Shown here in pieces: positions 11,301 through 23,684 of a stretch of DNA of 64,000 nucleotides. Location: positions 3,189,501-3,253,500 of the forward strand of contig NC_079239.1 of NCBI RefSeq assembly GCF_027921745.1, in the 5' to 3' direction. Below the pieces are notes generated by a model that searched no databases, was not told where the DNA came from, and saw nothing but the letters and a program-made list of their open reading frames with translations. This stretch comes from Schizosaccharomyces osmophilus. Lineage: Eukaryota > Ascomycota > Schizosaccharomycetes > Schizosaccharomycetales > Schizosaccharomycetaceae. Position 1 is the stretch's first letter, and each line of letters begins with the position of its first letter. The position numbers were made by a program, and so were the translations under genes.

Positions 11301-11775
11301 ACAACTTTATTTAAGAAATCAAGCTTGAATTTTTTAGGAATACTTTCAGGAGTGATTATATTGTCGCAATGGCTACTGAATGTGTTTTGTATAAAGTTTG
11401 ATTCGACTGCTCTTCCAACATGGCAGGCCGGAAAATCAGATACAGAAAACGCCTTAGTTTCTTGCTCATTTTTATTAACTTGCTTACAATACATTGGAGT
11501 AAATCTTGTCATCAATCGGAAATCCGAGTTCCTTACTCCTACATGGAAAAACAGTAAGTAAAATTACGCGGCATTGTCATTTATTAACGATGTTTTTAGA
11601 GACTTATGTTGCGTCTTGTATAATTATTGGGATTGTTTGCCTCTTCATGTGCTTTTTAACCAGCAAAGTTTGGGTTTCTAAAGTGTTACACATTGTGTCC
11701 TTACCTATATCTTATCGGTTCATCGTCGTGTTTTTAGGTACAAGTCCGTTTTTAATTCTTTATTTTATCCTCTAA
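8340..11775 (+). CDS. cta5: P5B-type cation/polyamine ATPase Cta5 (Ypk9/ATP13A2 family)
   Basis: This is a P-type ATPase of subgroup P5B, whose animal members export polyamines from lysosomes; Ypk9 is the vacuolar yeast member. Four exons join to 1093 residues: 8340-8930, 8989-9794, 9845-11553 and 11600-11775. Introns have GTATGA or GTAAGT donors and TAG or AAG acceptors. Key motifs are the actuator TGES at residues 308-311, the membrane motif PPALPA near 436 (P5A enzymes have PPELP), and the phosphorylation site DKTGT with Asp479. The hinge GDGANDCLALK appears later, and several membrane helices follow. The N-terminal half of the frame matches the family's cytosolic and membrane lead-in. The length is close to S. 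pombe Cta5. It is convergent with prw1. Confidence 0.92.
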
Positions 11776-11904
11776 TTAACGGAGCGCATAATCCTCACGG
11801 ATTGTAAATAGTTAAAAACAAAATAGACTCCATATATAACCAGTATAATTTATTTAGACTTATAATTATAATCTCAAAATCAATTTTGAAGGGTACCCTG
11901 CTTT

Positions 11905-13323
<1,419 letters not shown>

Positions 13324-13382
13324 TTTGTTTTCCTATATTGTGTTTTATGGCAGTTGGTAAGTCGCGTCTCATCCACTGTTCT

Positions 13383-14330
13383 ATGAAGCAACAACCTAGC
13401 TAAATCTGTCTGGCCAGCATTGGACGTAATTCTTTAGTAAGTTTTAGTTTACTATCTTCATTGAAGAGTAAAGAAATCTTTTTCAATGGTGTCTTGGCCG
13501 ACCTGAGAAAAAGCCGTTCTATGTTCCCTAACGAATTTTACGAGCTCACTCTAAATGACTTACTCGAGGTTGTGAATTCGTTTTATGATTCAATAGAAAA
13601 CTTATTGTATTGATTTTTTCCTCTTCATCCATCATAGCGATCCTCGCGACATGTTGTTCTCGGATTTTGCCTTTGTTTTTGAACTATACGAGAAAAGCAT
13701 CTTTGAAACGGAACTGCAAGGACTTTTAATGAATTGTTAATTTTGAAGCTTCACGAATTGATAAACATTACGATCCTTAAAATTTTATCCTACATCATGT
13801 CCTCCGAAGGGTTTCTTCTAACAGAGGATACTGTTGCTTTTTTACAAATTGAACGAGAAATGCTGTGCTATATTGTGGTATATCATTGCTATGGAATAAA
13901 CTGCTTCATTCAGGAAAACTTGCCTGCGATGCTAAACTGACACATGCAAAGTCGACAGTCTGGTCCACCAAAACTCCGTGCTCAAAAACAAAAAACAATC
14001 CGCTTCTCACAGGATGTTCTATCAAATTGACACATTACTGGCAGACCTACGAAAATAATCACGTATATGATCAAAGTACCACACTGAGAGGTTCAAGAGA
14101 TTTTCATCACCCTTCCATTTGTTTGGCTTCCAAACGAAATGTTTTTAAGAATGGATTGCTTATTAGCAGTAGAATCTCAATGCTGAACTTCATCCTCTAC
14201 AATCTATTCAATACACTGGAAGCCTTCTGTACTTCTTTTACACAATTTCTGCAAATACCTTTATTTCAACTTCGTGAAATGTCAGTTGTTTATGGTTTTT
14301 TTTTTAGAAAATACATATATATATATAACG
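13383..14330 (+). pseudogene. Possible decayed or multi-exon gene of unknown family
   Basis: Several neighbouring plus-strand frames have protein-like, helix-forming composition but do not line up in one frame. One segment contains RSMFPNEFYELTLNDLLEVV (about 13515-13575). It can be joined across a weak GTATTG/TAG pair (13607-13637) to DPRDMLFSDFAFVFELYEKS. Next, after a one-base frame change, comes NELLILKLHELINITILKIL (about 13729-13790). Later pieces include TLLADLRK and EIFITLPFVWLPNEMFLRM in yet other frames. Composition differs from random AT-rich DNA. Either this is a pseudogene with several frame breaks or a gene with unusual introns. I do not recognise the family. Confidence 0.35.
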
Positions 14331-14463
14331 AGAGCAATTCATTCAAGCTATTTCTATGTCTGGCTTGACATCTGAATGTTTACGCCCATGACGTTGTTTC
14401 CTAATACATCTACTTTCAAGATTTCTCACGAACAACTCATACCCTTTTTGTCGACACCAAAAA

Positions 14464-15008
14464 ATGAATTTCTTCCGTTCTCAATTCTCTTCTTTGCCTC
14501 TTTTTTATCCTAGCTCAATTTTATGTGAGTCTGGTCCAACTGCTACTGCCGTTCGAACCACGAATCGCTTCAAACTGAACTACCGCCAAATCTTTACAGG
14601 AAGCTCACTTGGCCTAGCCGCTGGCTTTGCACTTGGTAAATTCGGTCAGCTCTTCATTGTAGCTGCCTCAAGCGTCCTTGCCACCATTGCTGTAAGAATA
14701 ACACCTTCAACTTGAAAGAGCCAAAAGGGTTCATGACTGGAATCCTTCCCTCAAGTCAAGCTATTACGGTAAAACACTAACTCATCGTATAGTATATCAA
14801 TACAAAAGGTCTGATAAAAATAAACTGGTCTCAAATTCAAAACAGGTTTATCGGCCAAACCGAACGTTTTGGTGACCTTGGTACCAACGTTTCAGAGCAT
14901 TTACCGGCTCAATCAACATTCACCAATATACGAAACTGGGCTTTGACGAACCCCTGTTTTAAACTGAGTTTCCTGTCGGCGTTCTACGTTGGCTTATCAT
15001 CTGCTTGA
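14464..15008 (+). CDS. FUN14-family mitochondrial membrane protein
   Basis: FUN14 proteins are small mitochondrial outer-membrane proteins; the animal FUNDC1 is a mitophagy receptor. Two exons, 14464-14691 and 14793-15008, give 147 residues. The start ATG at 14464 opens a basic, hydroxylated leader that may be a targeting sequence. The FUN14 core is clear: SSLGLAAGFALGKFGQLFIV in exon 1 and GLIKINWSQIQNRFIGQ in exon 2, including the glycine-rich membrane segment. The intron is 101 bases with CTAAC then TATAG. From memory it corresponds to SPAC29A4.17c. It converges on hal4. Confidence 0.85.
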
Positions 15009-15661
15009 TTAATTTCTTTTTAGTTGGAAGTTTTACATCCTATCTTTTTTTCATGAATTATGCTACGGAAGCTTTCCTTATTTTATGACATTATTTTTAC
15101 TCATGAGTTATTCATACATACCCTTTTACTAGTTGACAAGCAAAGAGAATTGTAGTGATGAATGAGCAAGTAGAACGGCCCTTCATTGCTTGGGCAAGGA
15201 ATGAACTATGTAAACGTGATTATTGCAGACAGAGGAATAAAAACGGAACCATTATAGTTTTTGAAAAAAAAAAAAGTGATCGTGCTTACTTGATTTGACG
15301 CTTCATAAAACGAATATCACAAGCAGGTCTGATCTGTAGAATTTTTTGTGCTACATTTATATGTATTTTTAAAGATATTCTACTTATACAAACAAATCTC
15401 AATTACTAAAAAAGAGTAACCATTTTTAAGAAGTCAGAAATAATGTCTATTAAATAAACTGAGTAGCGTTAAGATCATTGTGTATTCTCCAACAACGGAC
15501 AATGTACAAAATAAATATGTCAGTTGAAAACTCTCAATTGGCAAAAATACATTTATGCATTAACATATAAACAATAGAATAATTATAAGATAGAGTGCAT
15601 TTGCAAGGAATCAAAAAGGGGCAGTTAGTTATATTGGCAACATTTGCGATTTTCAACCAAT
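15009..15661. other. Intergenic between convergent FUN14 gene and hal4
   Basis: 653 bases of 3' flanking sequence from both sides, including a run of about 12 A residues near 15265. No gene is supported. Confidence 0.5.
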
Positions 15662-17650
15662 TTATAATCCAGCACTACCATATTCACATAACTTAATGGA
15701 TCGAACCCATTCACTTTTCATAATTTGTTTCGCGGTCAAACGATAGCTAGGATTAGGATGGAGAATATTATATAGAGTGTTTCGACACCGCGACCGTTCT
15801 AACATTTCAATCGGCTCGTATCCACTCTCATCCTTTCGATCCATCAAATACTTTGCATAAAATTCATCTTCACTTTTCTTTGCAACTCGCCATAAGTGTC
15901 TACCGGTGCGCATGGCCATATAAATAACACCACAAGCCCACACGTCTACAGCACGAGGGTCAAACTCATTCTCAGTATATTCCTCGGGCGCAATATAAGG
16001 AGCAGAACCACAGAGGCCACAGGTCATGTGTGCTTCTTTTTCCCAAGCCATTCGGAAACACTCACCATTACCAAAATCAGTTATTTTTATACTGCCGTTA
16101 ATAGTGAGCAATAAATTTTCTGGCTTTAGGTCTCGATGAGCAACACCCATATCATGCAGATAATCAACACCTCGCATGAGCTGTTTGAAAAAGCAGTCAG
16201 CTTCCATAGGCTCAAGCCGTCCAGCAGCCATAATTAAAGTATACAAATCACCGCCAGAACAAAGTTCCATAACTTCACAATAGTCACCTTTGTTGTCCTG
16301 AATCAAATCCAATGTATGAATGACATTGGGATGGCGCAAAGACGAAGATATACAAAATTCCGAAGTAAGACGTTTTGTATATTTTTTCTGTGATTCTGTC
16401 GGTTTACGTCTAAATTCCTTCACCGCATAAAGCAATTCCGACCTAGAATTCTGTGGATCAACTTTGTGAGATATCCGTACAACGCCAAAGGCGCCTCGAC
16501 CAATAACTTCCTGACAGCGTCCATACTTTTCTACAAAGCTAGCAGACACTTTGCCAAAATTTTTGTCAGCAAGTTTCTCCTGACCGTATCCATTTATCCA
16601 AGATTGAACCAAACTGAGCTGATGCTGAGAGTCAGCTGCAGCCTCTTTTGCGGCACGCTCCTCTTCGCGTTTTTTACTGCTTCCGGCAAGGAAGTCCTTT
16701 AACATCTTACCTAGCTTTTCCTGGCGCTTAGCAGGACGAAGCTGATGGGTATGGCTACCGTCATCATAAACAGTAAATCGAGATAGCTTTGCATTTTGGT
16801 TCGCACTGGAAGAGCTGTTCGGGACACCGGAGGCTCCAGTTTCGCTACCATTTGTGCTGTTTGTTTCTTCAGTATTAGTGTTCGCCGAAGGTTTGTTTTT
16901 ATTGTTCTGGCGATTAACAGACGATTGCGAAAAAATGCGTTGTAATCTAGAAACTGGATTTTTAGAAGGAGTCGCAGTGGTGGAAATAGGAGTCGGGGCA
17001 GGAACGGGTCCATTATTGTTGGTAGCACCATTTGGATTTGGTGCAGCTGTTGGTGTGGGCTTATGGGGGGTGTTGGAAGAAGAATTAGCCCGAGAGACAG
17101 ATGCAGAGGAAGCGGGAGTAACGATTGGAGAATGGGCAGCGCTTGTCTGGGGTTTGGAATGAGGAGGAGCACCCAACATAAAAGATGTAGGTGTGCGAGA
17201 GGGTTTCGTCGGGGGAGGCATGGCGGTTGGCTCTTTGGTTTTATTTTGGGATATCGGAGGCTTCGAAGTTGTATTGTGTTGTTGACCTGTTGCTGACGAA
17301 TTGGGTGCAATAGCATCAACAGAACCAATCCGACTAGGAGTTGCGGAGGGATCCGGTGAATGGACCATTTGAGCACCATAGTTGTCATTTGATCGAAGCT
17401 TGTCGCTTTCCAGTGGTTCTTCGTAATTCATCTGTTTCCCAGGATCTTCGTTATTAGCAATACCGTTGTTGTATTCAACAGGAACAGCATCCCCATTCGA
17501 AGATGATGATGCAGGCAATCGTTCAGCATTGGCATCTTCATCAGAGTGGTGGTGATGCTTAGGTATATCCACTACCTGCTTCGATGCATTTTTTACTGAA
17601 TCCACCCCTAAAGAAGCAACTTTGGAAGATATGTCTTCCACTCGATCCAT
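15662..17650 (-). CDS. hal4: Serine/threonine protein kinase Hal4 (Sat4/Hal4 family)
   Basis: Hal4 kinases support ion tolerance by promoting Trk potassium uptake at the plasma membrane. The protein has 662 residues. The first about 370 are low-complexity Ser/Thr/Pro/Asn-rich regulatory sequence. The kinase domain fills the rest: glycine loop GRGAFGVV near residue 383, catalytic lysine in AVKEF near 407, HRDLKPEN near 504, DFGNG near 522 and APE near 553. All catalytic residues are present. The family insert GECFRMAWEKEAHMTCGLCG lies in the activation segment. The start is ATG 17650, with no intron. The S. pombe protein is about 636 residues; the extra length lies in the disordered part. Confidence 0.9.
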   Translation of the reverse strand: MDRVEDISSKVASLGVDSVKNASKQVVDIPKHHHHSDEDANAERLPASSSSNGDAVPVEYNNGIANNEDPGKQMNYEEPLESDKLRSNDNYGAQMVHSPDPSATPSRIGSVDAIAPNSSATGQQHNTTSKPPISQNKTKEPTAMPPPTKPSRTPTSFMLGAPPHSKPQTSAAHSPIVTPASSASVSRANSSSNTPHKPTPTAAPNPNGATNNNGPVPAPTPISTTATPSKNPVSRLQRIFSQSSVNRQNNKNKPSANTNTEETNSTNGSETGASGVPNSSSSANQNAKLSRFTVYDDGSHTHQLRPAKRQEKLGKMLKDFLAGSSKKREEERAAKEAAADSQHQLSLVQSWINGYGQEKLADKNFGKVSASFVEKYGRCQEVIGRGAFGVVRISHKVDPQNSRSELLYAVKEFRRKPTESQKKYTKRLTSEFCISSSLRHPNVIHTLDLIQDNKGDYCEVMELCSGGDLYTLIMAAGRLEPMEADCFFKQLMRGVDYLHDMGVAHRDLKPENLLLTINGSIKITDFGNGECFRMAWEKEAHMTCGLCGSAPYIAPEEYTENEFDPRAVDVWACGVIYMAMRTGRHLWRVAKKSEDEFYAKYLMDRKDESGYEPIEMLERSRCRNTLYNILHPNPSYRLTAKQIMKSEWVRSIKLCEYGSAGL

Positions 17651-18914
17651 TTTTTGCTATTTCAGCACAAAAGTTCCTCCAAAAAAATAAATGTATGTGC
17701 TACTATATGAGAACAACTCGCAATTTTCGTCGGATTCTTGATTCGTCTCGTTCTTTTCAGAGATAAGAATCTCTTGAGACTTTAAGAAACAAGTTAAAAG
17801 GCAGAAAAAAGCCCTGAAAGCCGCTACAAACTGATTTTTTGGTGTTGCCAATAACTTAAGGTATGTAGTGAACGGATGACTGCAAGTTGCCAACCCAAGT
17901 CAAATGAGGCTGACGTTTACAAGCTGCACTGTATTTATGTATAATGCATTCGAGCGCGGTGCGGCTCGCTAATGATCTATGACAAAAGAAGTATGAAAAC
18001 AAAGACGAAACGAAGGTTTTCGTCAATTTCTGGCAGGTGGTTTAAAAAAACAGCAAGAAAATTGGAAAGAATAAAATTTGGTAATTCCAAGAACAATAAA
18101 ACCAGATACCTGTTTCCTAACGTAAACAAACGCGAAATTCAGATCCTAGTGACTGCTTTTGCGAACCAAACAAACGAAAAATCAGTAATAAGCGTTGCCA
18201 TTTGTTACGTAAATAATGAAAAAGAAAAGGTCGTAGCTTACGCAGCATAGGAATTGACTTGACTCTGAAAGACAACATAAAAAAATTTGGCAAAATATTG
18301 CTCTAAAGCATATTTCGCTTATACATTTCCCTTGGTTGTGTTATATATGGTTGGTTGTATAGTAGAATCGAGGTGCAAGTCACTGTTGTCGTTAATATAT
18401 ATACGATATTACTTCTGTTTTGATACGATTATTGTATAATTATATGGAATTCACTGTTGTAATGAATAAACAAAGAGTTAAAAGAAGAAAAAAGAGAATC
18501 AGAAAAACAAAGACATTATTATTGTGTCTCAAAATGCAGCACCGACGATTTCTTCTTAAAAATGACTATGAAAAGGGAGATCCTCAGGAAGCGATAAGGA
18601 CAACGAAGAAACAACTGCGGTACAATTGTAGGAAAATTGGAACTCGAGAAGCATCTTGAATAGAAGCCGTAGTAGTTTGCAATGATTTCCTTGAATCATT
18701 CGTGTGAAACAAGACCAGAGCAATGTCATAGTCATCTTGACATTTCTAACAGTATGCCAGCACAGTAAGCAACATACAACTATGAAAAAAAGTTATTTTC
18801 TACAATTAGTTTGGTTAATTGAAGTCCAATACAGTCGTCCCGTTCAATTTTAACATAAACTTCTACGTCTATAGGATATGCATATACATTTACTAAACCA
18901 AATTTATCCACAAA
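17651..18914. other. Long intergenic upstream of hal4
   Basis: About 1.26 kb. A GC-rich patch with a 5-base inverted repeat lies at about 17951-17968. Two lysine-rich open frames (17972-18250 and 18420-18659) follow purine-rich sequence and show no recognisable domain; I treat them as chance. The region probably carries the hal4 promoter and a long leader. Confidence 0.45.
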
Positions 18915-20267
18915 TTAGTTCTTTCCCTTTTTGGAAGTAGAGTTCTTAGGAAGCTCCTTGGTGAAAGGCAAGAAGGTCTTTCCACCCATATAAGGTTGAA
19001 GAGCCTTGGGAACATTAATACCATCAGGAGTTTGATAGTTTTCAATGATGCAGCAAATAGCACGCTCAGTAGCGCAAAGAGTGGAGTTCAAGCAGTGAAC
19101 GTACTTCTTCTCACGATCACCCATCTTTTTCACACCGCAACGGATTTCCAAATTACGGGATTGATAATCGGTGCAGTTGGAGCAAGAAACAAGCTCCTTG
19201 TACTCTCCTTGGTAAGGGAACCAAGCTTCCAAATCAAATTTCTTAGCAGCAGCATTGTTCAAAGCACCAGAGACAATGGAGACCACACGGAAAGGAATTT
19301 CCAAAGCTTTGTAAAACTCTTCAGCATGATTCATCATATCATCAAAGGCTTCCCAAGATTTTTCAGGCTCAGTTAAAACAAATTGCTCAATCTTCTCAAA
19401 AGCGTGGACACGGAAAATACCCCAGGCATCACGTCCGTGAGATCCAGCCTCACGGCGATAGCAAGTGCTATAGCCAGCATACTTGATGGGAAGTTGCTCA
19501 GCAGGCTTTTCAAACCATTCATTGCTGTGGTAAGCAGAGATGGGTTGCTCAGAGGTAGCAACCAAGTAGCGTTCCTCATCACCATCAACTACCTTGTACA
19601 ATTCTTCGTCAAACTGTTCCAGTTGGGCAGTTCTGGCCATTACGTCTTTGTTCAACATGGTAGGAGCCTGTAAGGCAGTGTAGTCGCGTTGATACAAAAA
19701 GTCCAAACCAAACTGGATCAAGGCCAAGTTTAGAAAGACACCATACTGACGGAGGAAGTAGCCTCTGTGGCCAGCAACCTTCACACCACGCTCAGGATCG
19801 TAACCGTCCAAACGAGTTAATACTTCGTGATGAGAAAGGCAATCTCTCTTTTCAGCAGTAACACCAGCAGGGGCCCAAGTGCGAATCACTTCGTTGTTGT
19901 CTTCGTCCATGCTAATAGGGACCGAATCATGAACAATGTTACCAATAGATTGAACAACAGTGAGCATTTCTTTATTCTTGGCGGTTTCTTGTTCAATCAA
20001 GTTCTTTTTTCTTTCAGTCAAGGCATTCTTTTCAGCCAAAAGCTCAGAGGCATCTTCCTTTGCCTTCATCTTCATACCAATTTCCTTCTGAGCACGATTC
20101 ATCGACTTGTTGGTATTATCGAGCTCAAAACGAAGAGCAACCCATTCCTTGTACATTTCAATAACACGGTCAACCACGCCAACATCAGCACCGCGCTTTC
20201 TTTGAGATTCACGGATCAACTCTGGGTTTCCTCCCTTTTCCGTTTGAAACAAGTTAATGTCCAACAT
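18915..20267 (-). CDS. srs1: Cytosolic seryl-tRNA synthetase
   Basis: This class II synthetase charges tRNA-Ser in the cytosol. At 450 residues it matches the family. It starts MLDINLFQTEKGGNPELIRE with a long N-terminal coiled-coil arm (about residues 30-110) that grips the tRNA variable arm. The catalytic domain has motif 2 (TCYRREAGSHGRDAWGIFRV) and motif 3 (LNSTLCATERAICCIIENYQ). The C-terminal lysine-rich tail (KNSTSKKGKN) is typical of eukaryotic cytosolic enzymes. The start is ATG 20267 and there is no intron. From memory it corresponds to SPAC29A4.15. Confidence 0.94.
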   Translation of the reverse strand: MLDINLFQTEKGGNPELIRESQRKRGADVGVVDRVIEMYKEWVALRFELDNTNKSMNRAQKEIGMKMKAKEDASELLAEKNALTERKKNLIEQETAKNKEMLTVVQSIGNIVHDSVPISMDEDNNEVIRTWAPAGVTAEKRDCLSHHEVLTRLDGYDPERGVKVAGHRGYFLRQYGVFLNLALIQFGLDFLYQRDYTALQAPTMLNKDVMARTAQLEQFDEELYKVVDGDEERYLVATSEQPISAYHSNEWFEKPAEQLPIKYAGYSTCYRREAGSHGRDAWGIFRVHAFEKIEQFVLTEPEKSWEAFDDMMNHAEEFYKALEIPFRVVSIVSGALNNAAAKKFDLEAWFPYQGEYKELVSCSNCTDYQSRNLEIRCGVKKMGDREKKYVHCLNSTLCATERAICCIIENYQTPDGINVPKALQPYMGGKTFLPFTKELPKNSTSKKGKN

Positions 20268-21044
20268 CTTCTTTTCAATAGTTTTCCGTAACTTCCAAAA
20301 CTTATCTAACTGTTACAAAGTCTCCCGATTATGGGTGTTTGAGCAATGAATCCCTTCGTTTGTATTCTACTTTGTTAATTTTTCTTCCTTTTAATATTAT
20401 TTCTTACGAGGAACGCTAACGCCTTGCTTTTAAAAAAGCCTACGATGTAAGGTGTTGTTGGTAAGGTCAACTGCTGGAAACCAAGGGAAAAGTTAAAGCT
20501 GAGTGACAACTTATTTAACACCTTGAATTCCTGTATTTTATAAGATATGTTATAGTTAACGCTTTTTACTGTTCCTCTAATTTCCATAAGAAAAAATTTT
20601 CAGAAGCCCTTTGGAAAAAATCCTTTTTTTTTTTTGTTGCACTCCTACTGTTGCCTTAGTAGACAGTACTTCTTAACAATTTAATTATTAGCAAAGATCA
20701 TCTTTCAATGTAGCGTTGCAACAGTTTTAGCATTTCTCGAACAGATGTTTGCTGAGAAGTCGCCAATTACCATAAAACTTACCAACCAAGTAAATCGTTC
20801 TTTTCCGGTGTCATACAACAAAAAAGATATCTAATAAGCTGTCACTGAAAGACTTGCATTGTTTCCAACCATCCTTCTGTTGGTGAGGTCCCTTTGACAT
20901 TGTAGGATCGGGACTCAATCTGAAGGATCCATCAAACGTTGTACCAAGATTGGAGATATTATTTCCTTTGAATAAAATAATTTGATTCTCCGTTGAGCTT
21001 GCTGATCCTGAAACCTTGCAGTAATTACACCAGTTCCTACCTTT
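20268..21044. other. Divergent region between seryl-tRNA synthetase and pex3
   Basis: 777 bases. A minus-strand stretch (about 20700-20820) contains a short frame beginning MTPEKNDLLGW followed by a GTAAGT donor, and downstream a helix-like frame VREMLKLLQRYIER. A tiny spliced gene is conceivable, but the phases do not join cleanly. A run of about 12 T residues lies near 20625. Confidence 0.35.
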
Positions 21045-22191
21045 ATGTCGCTTTCTAGACACGTAAAAAAGTGCTGCAACTTTGTCTTGGGAACATCAAT
21101 TCCAGTGCTGGCTCTTTGTTATGCAGATTCAAGTTTGAGAACAGCAATCGCCAAGCTTGCTGAGCAACGCGAATTGCAACTTTTGTATGTGTATAAAAAA
21201 AGGCTTGACTTAAACTAACCCTCTTCGTTCAGATACACTCAAAATTTTGAAAAAGCTCTTTCAGATGGTCAAACTAGTTCATGTTGCGTTTTTGATGCCA
21301 TAGCCAGTGAAATTGAGGAACAGCTTCCTTTAAACTCAATTGTCCAAAACCTCAGGAATTCTCGCTCCAGTGACCAAAATGGGGAAGAGAAGCTCTCATT
21401 GTGGAATGAGCTAAAGTTTCAATCCATTGTGCGACTTTTGACGACTTTATGTGTGATAGCAGAATGCAATACCCTGACCAAGACTTCTTTAACAATCTTG
21501 GGACGCAAAAACTTTTGTCTACATGCTTCCAAAAAATACGGTGCGACTTTTCATGATACATTCAAAAAAGAGTCGGTAGAAGATCCTGCTATTCTCATAG
21601 GGATCGTCTACGTACTGGTAAAAAAACAACTACCCTTTCTGATTGAACGTGTTTCTTCTTCTGTTCATAAACTCTTTGAAAGGTGCGTAAAAAATTATTT
21701 ATACAAAGCAAAGCTGACATATATCTAGTACTTCTCCTACAGACATAATGAAAGCAGATGATATTTTTGCATTATTAGAAGGGGCTGTTAGTGATTTATC
21801 TCTAAATTACGCATTTATATTTTCTCAAGATCGTGAAGGAATCCTTACTGAAATGTCAGAAAAGTATGCTGTCACGGGAGGTCTCTCCAAATTGTTGGAT
21901 GAACTCGAAGATTTTGTGACAGAAACAGATGCAAAAATCATCATTTCAAATCAAACAGAACTGTTGTTATTCCATTTAAAGACTTTTCTTCCTTCTAGCT
22001 CGGAAGAGGGCATTAGATTGGCCAAAATGTTAAGCTTTTTCACGAAGTTTAGTAGCACAATCACTGAACTGCCTATTAGAGAAAGTTTTTTTGAATCTAT
22101 TTCTCATGAATCTGAGGCAAAAACATTTACATCAATTGTCTATTCGAGTTTTGACCAGGAGCTTTTAGCTACTAAAGATTCTACTGTATAA
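21045..22191 (+). CDS. pex3: Peroxisomal membrane biogenesis protein Pex3
   Basis: Pex3 anchors Pex19 at the peroxisome membrane so that membrane proteins can be inserted. Three exons, 21045-21184, 21233-21682 and 21729-22191, give 350 residues. A basic N-terminus (MSLSRHVKKCCNF) precedes one hydrophobic helix (VLGTSIPVLALCY). The family core is clear in SLWNELKFQSIVRLLTTLC followed by LTKTSLTILGRKNF. The second intron uses a GTGCGT donor, with CTGAC and CTAG at its end; the later TACAG acceptor would break the frame. The last 27 bases overlap the ureF coding end on the other strand. No C-terminal targeting tripeptide is expected or seen. Confidence 0.82.
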
Positions 22192-22866
22192 CAGACTATG
22201 TCTCCCTTGCCACAGGTCTAATGGATACCAAGTTTGGGAAGTATCTTCCAAAGTTAGACTTAATGCAACTTTTAATGACTCTACCAAAAGTGTTTCGGTT
22301 TCGGGGTGTACTAGAGTGGACACATACTGGAAAGAACTTAATACGTCTAGTCGAACAGCAGCAGAACATATAGACTTTGCGTGATTTAATAAATATAGAT
22401 AACATGTCCTTTCTAAAGAAATTCCAAGTGTTTTGCATAAGATACCCCAAACCACTGGGAAGTGGCCGTGTGCCTTCCTATGTCGGACCAAGTAATCGTA
22501 ACTCATCAAATGTTTTGCTTCTTCATTTGAACTCATAATGCTAGAAAATGATTTTATCCATAATCCAAGTAAAGCTTTCCCTTGCATGGTCGATACTTTC
22601 TGACCGATCGTACAAATCTGGGTGCTTTCAAAGAATTCCTCTATTTCCTGGTAGTTTTCTGGCTTGTCCCATGTTTCTTTAACCGTTGGCAGGTTTGTGT
22701 ACAGCAATGAGTTCAATGACAATGGCAAAAAGTCAAAAAAAGCACTATTAGTTCTTTGAGGTTGATGCGATAAGTATGACTCGAGACCAAATGAATACGA
22801 AAATGAAGAGAGCGGAAAAGCAGCGTCTGATAAAATTAAAGATAGATGGTTTTCTGAAGTGCTCAT
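22165..22866 (-). CDS. Urease accessory protein UreF
   Basis: UreF helps load nickel into urease together with UreD and UreG in the cytosol. The protein has 233 residues. The family signature near the N-terminus reads DAAFPLSSFSYSFGLESYL, matching the bacterial FPxGxFxxSxGLE pattern with one serine in place of glycine. The remainder is helical, and VWGILCKTLGISLERTCYLY lies in the conserved middle. The start is ATG 22866, with no intron. It is convergent with pex3, and the coding regions overlap by 27 bases. From memory it corresponds to SPAC29A4.13. Confidence 0.88.
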   Translation of the reverse strand: MSTSENHLSLILSDAAFPLSSFSYSFGLESYLSHQPQRTNSAFFDFLPLSLNSLLYTNLPTVKETWDKPENYQEIEEFFESTQICTIGQKVSTMQGKALLGLWIKSFSSIMSSNEEAKHLMSYDYLVRHRKAHGHFPVVWGILCKTLGISLERTCYLYLLNHAKSICSAAVRLDVLSSFQYVSTLVHPETETLLVESLKVALSLTLEDTSQTWYPLDLWQGRHSLLYSRIFSS

Positions 22867-23684
22867 TGTCAGAACGCGTTTTCAAAGAGTCGAAATTAAA
22901 GTCCTTTTTAAACAAGTCTTAAGACAGAAAGTCAACATAAATTATAATACAGTATTAAAGCAGAATTGGGATTAAAAAGAAGGATGATGGAATTAATTTA
23001 TAGAGATTGGCATAGTTTCACCAAAAAATCTTTTAAAAGAATATCAGTTGCTCGTCTATGATCGGGGTGTTGTATCCATTAATATCATGGACAGTTGTTC
23101 TACAAAGATAGTTGTATTTCTTATTTTTCTACTTATACTTATACTTATACTTACATTAATATCTATATAGAGAAAGCAAAAGTTTCCTTTCTACACCATA
23201 CTACAAGTTGCTTGGCACACTAGCAGGAGAATCCATCAATCAGTATATTTAGACTAAACGTCGTAGAAGAAAGCACTCATGGAAAAGGAAACATCCTACC
23301 ATGCATGATTAATATTTATAAAAGTTGTTAAACTTGAAATAAAACGACCAGTGCTACGGGAAATGTTGTAAATTATACTTTTAGTATTCATAGTTATTTA
23401 TGGTAAAATTACTCGCCAAAAAATAAATAGATCTACTTCATGACATTTCGTTCACTCTTCAACTTCGAGTGAGGTATTTAAAAAAATCGCTTTTGTTGGA
23501 AAACACAAGAGAACAAAAAAAGTAGCAAAATAGAGCATACATGAGCGTCGGCGTTCCCATTCACAAGCAACAGAGAGGAAGGCTTCAATAAAACAATTTA
23601 TTTATTGATGAATTCATATACTTGCAATGGTCTAACTCAACTAAGTTTCTTTCCATCCTAGGGTATCCCAAATATATATCCCTC

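Noticed and set aside
17972-18659. Two lysine-rich plus-strand frames upstream of hal4
   Set aside because: Composition follows from purine-rich DNA; no domain, no TATA or splice context.
20811-21062. Minus-strand frame with a zinc-finger-like WCNYCKV start
   Set aside because: It starts with GTG, overlaps the pex3 start on the other strand, and the second half of a U1-type finger is missing.
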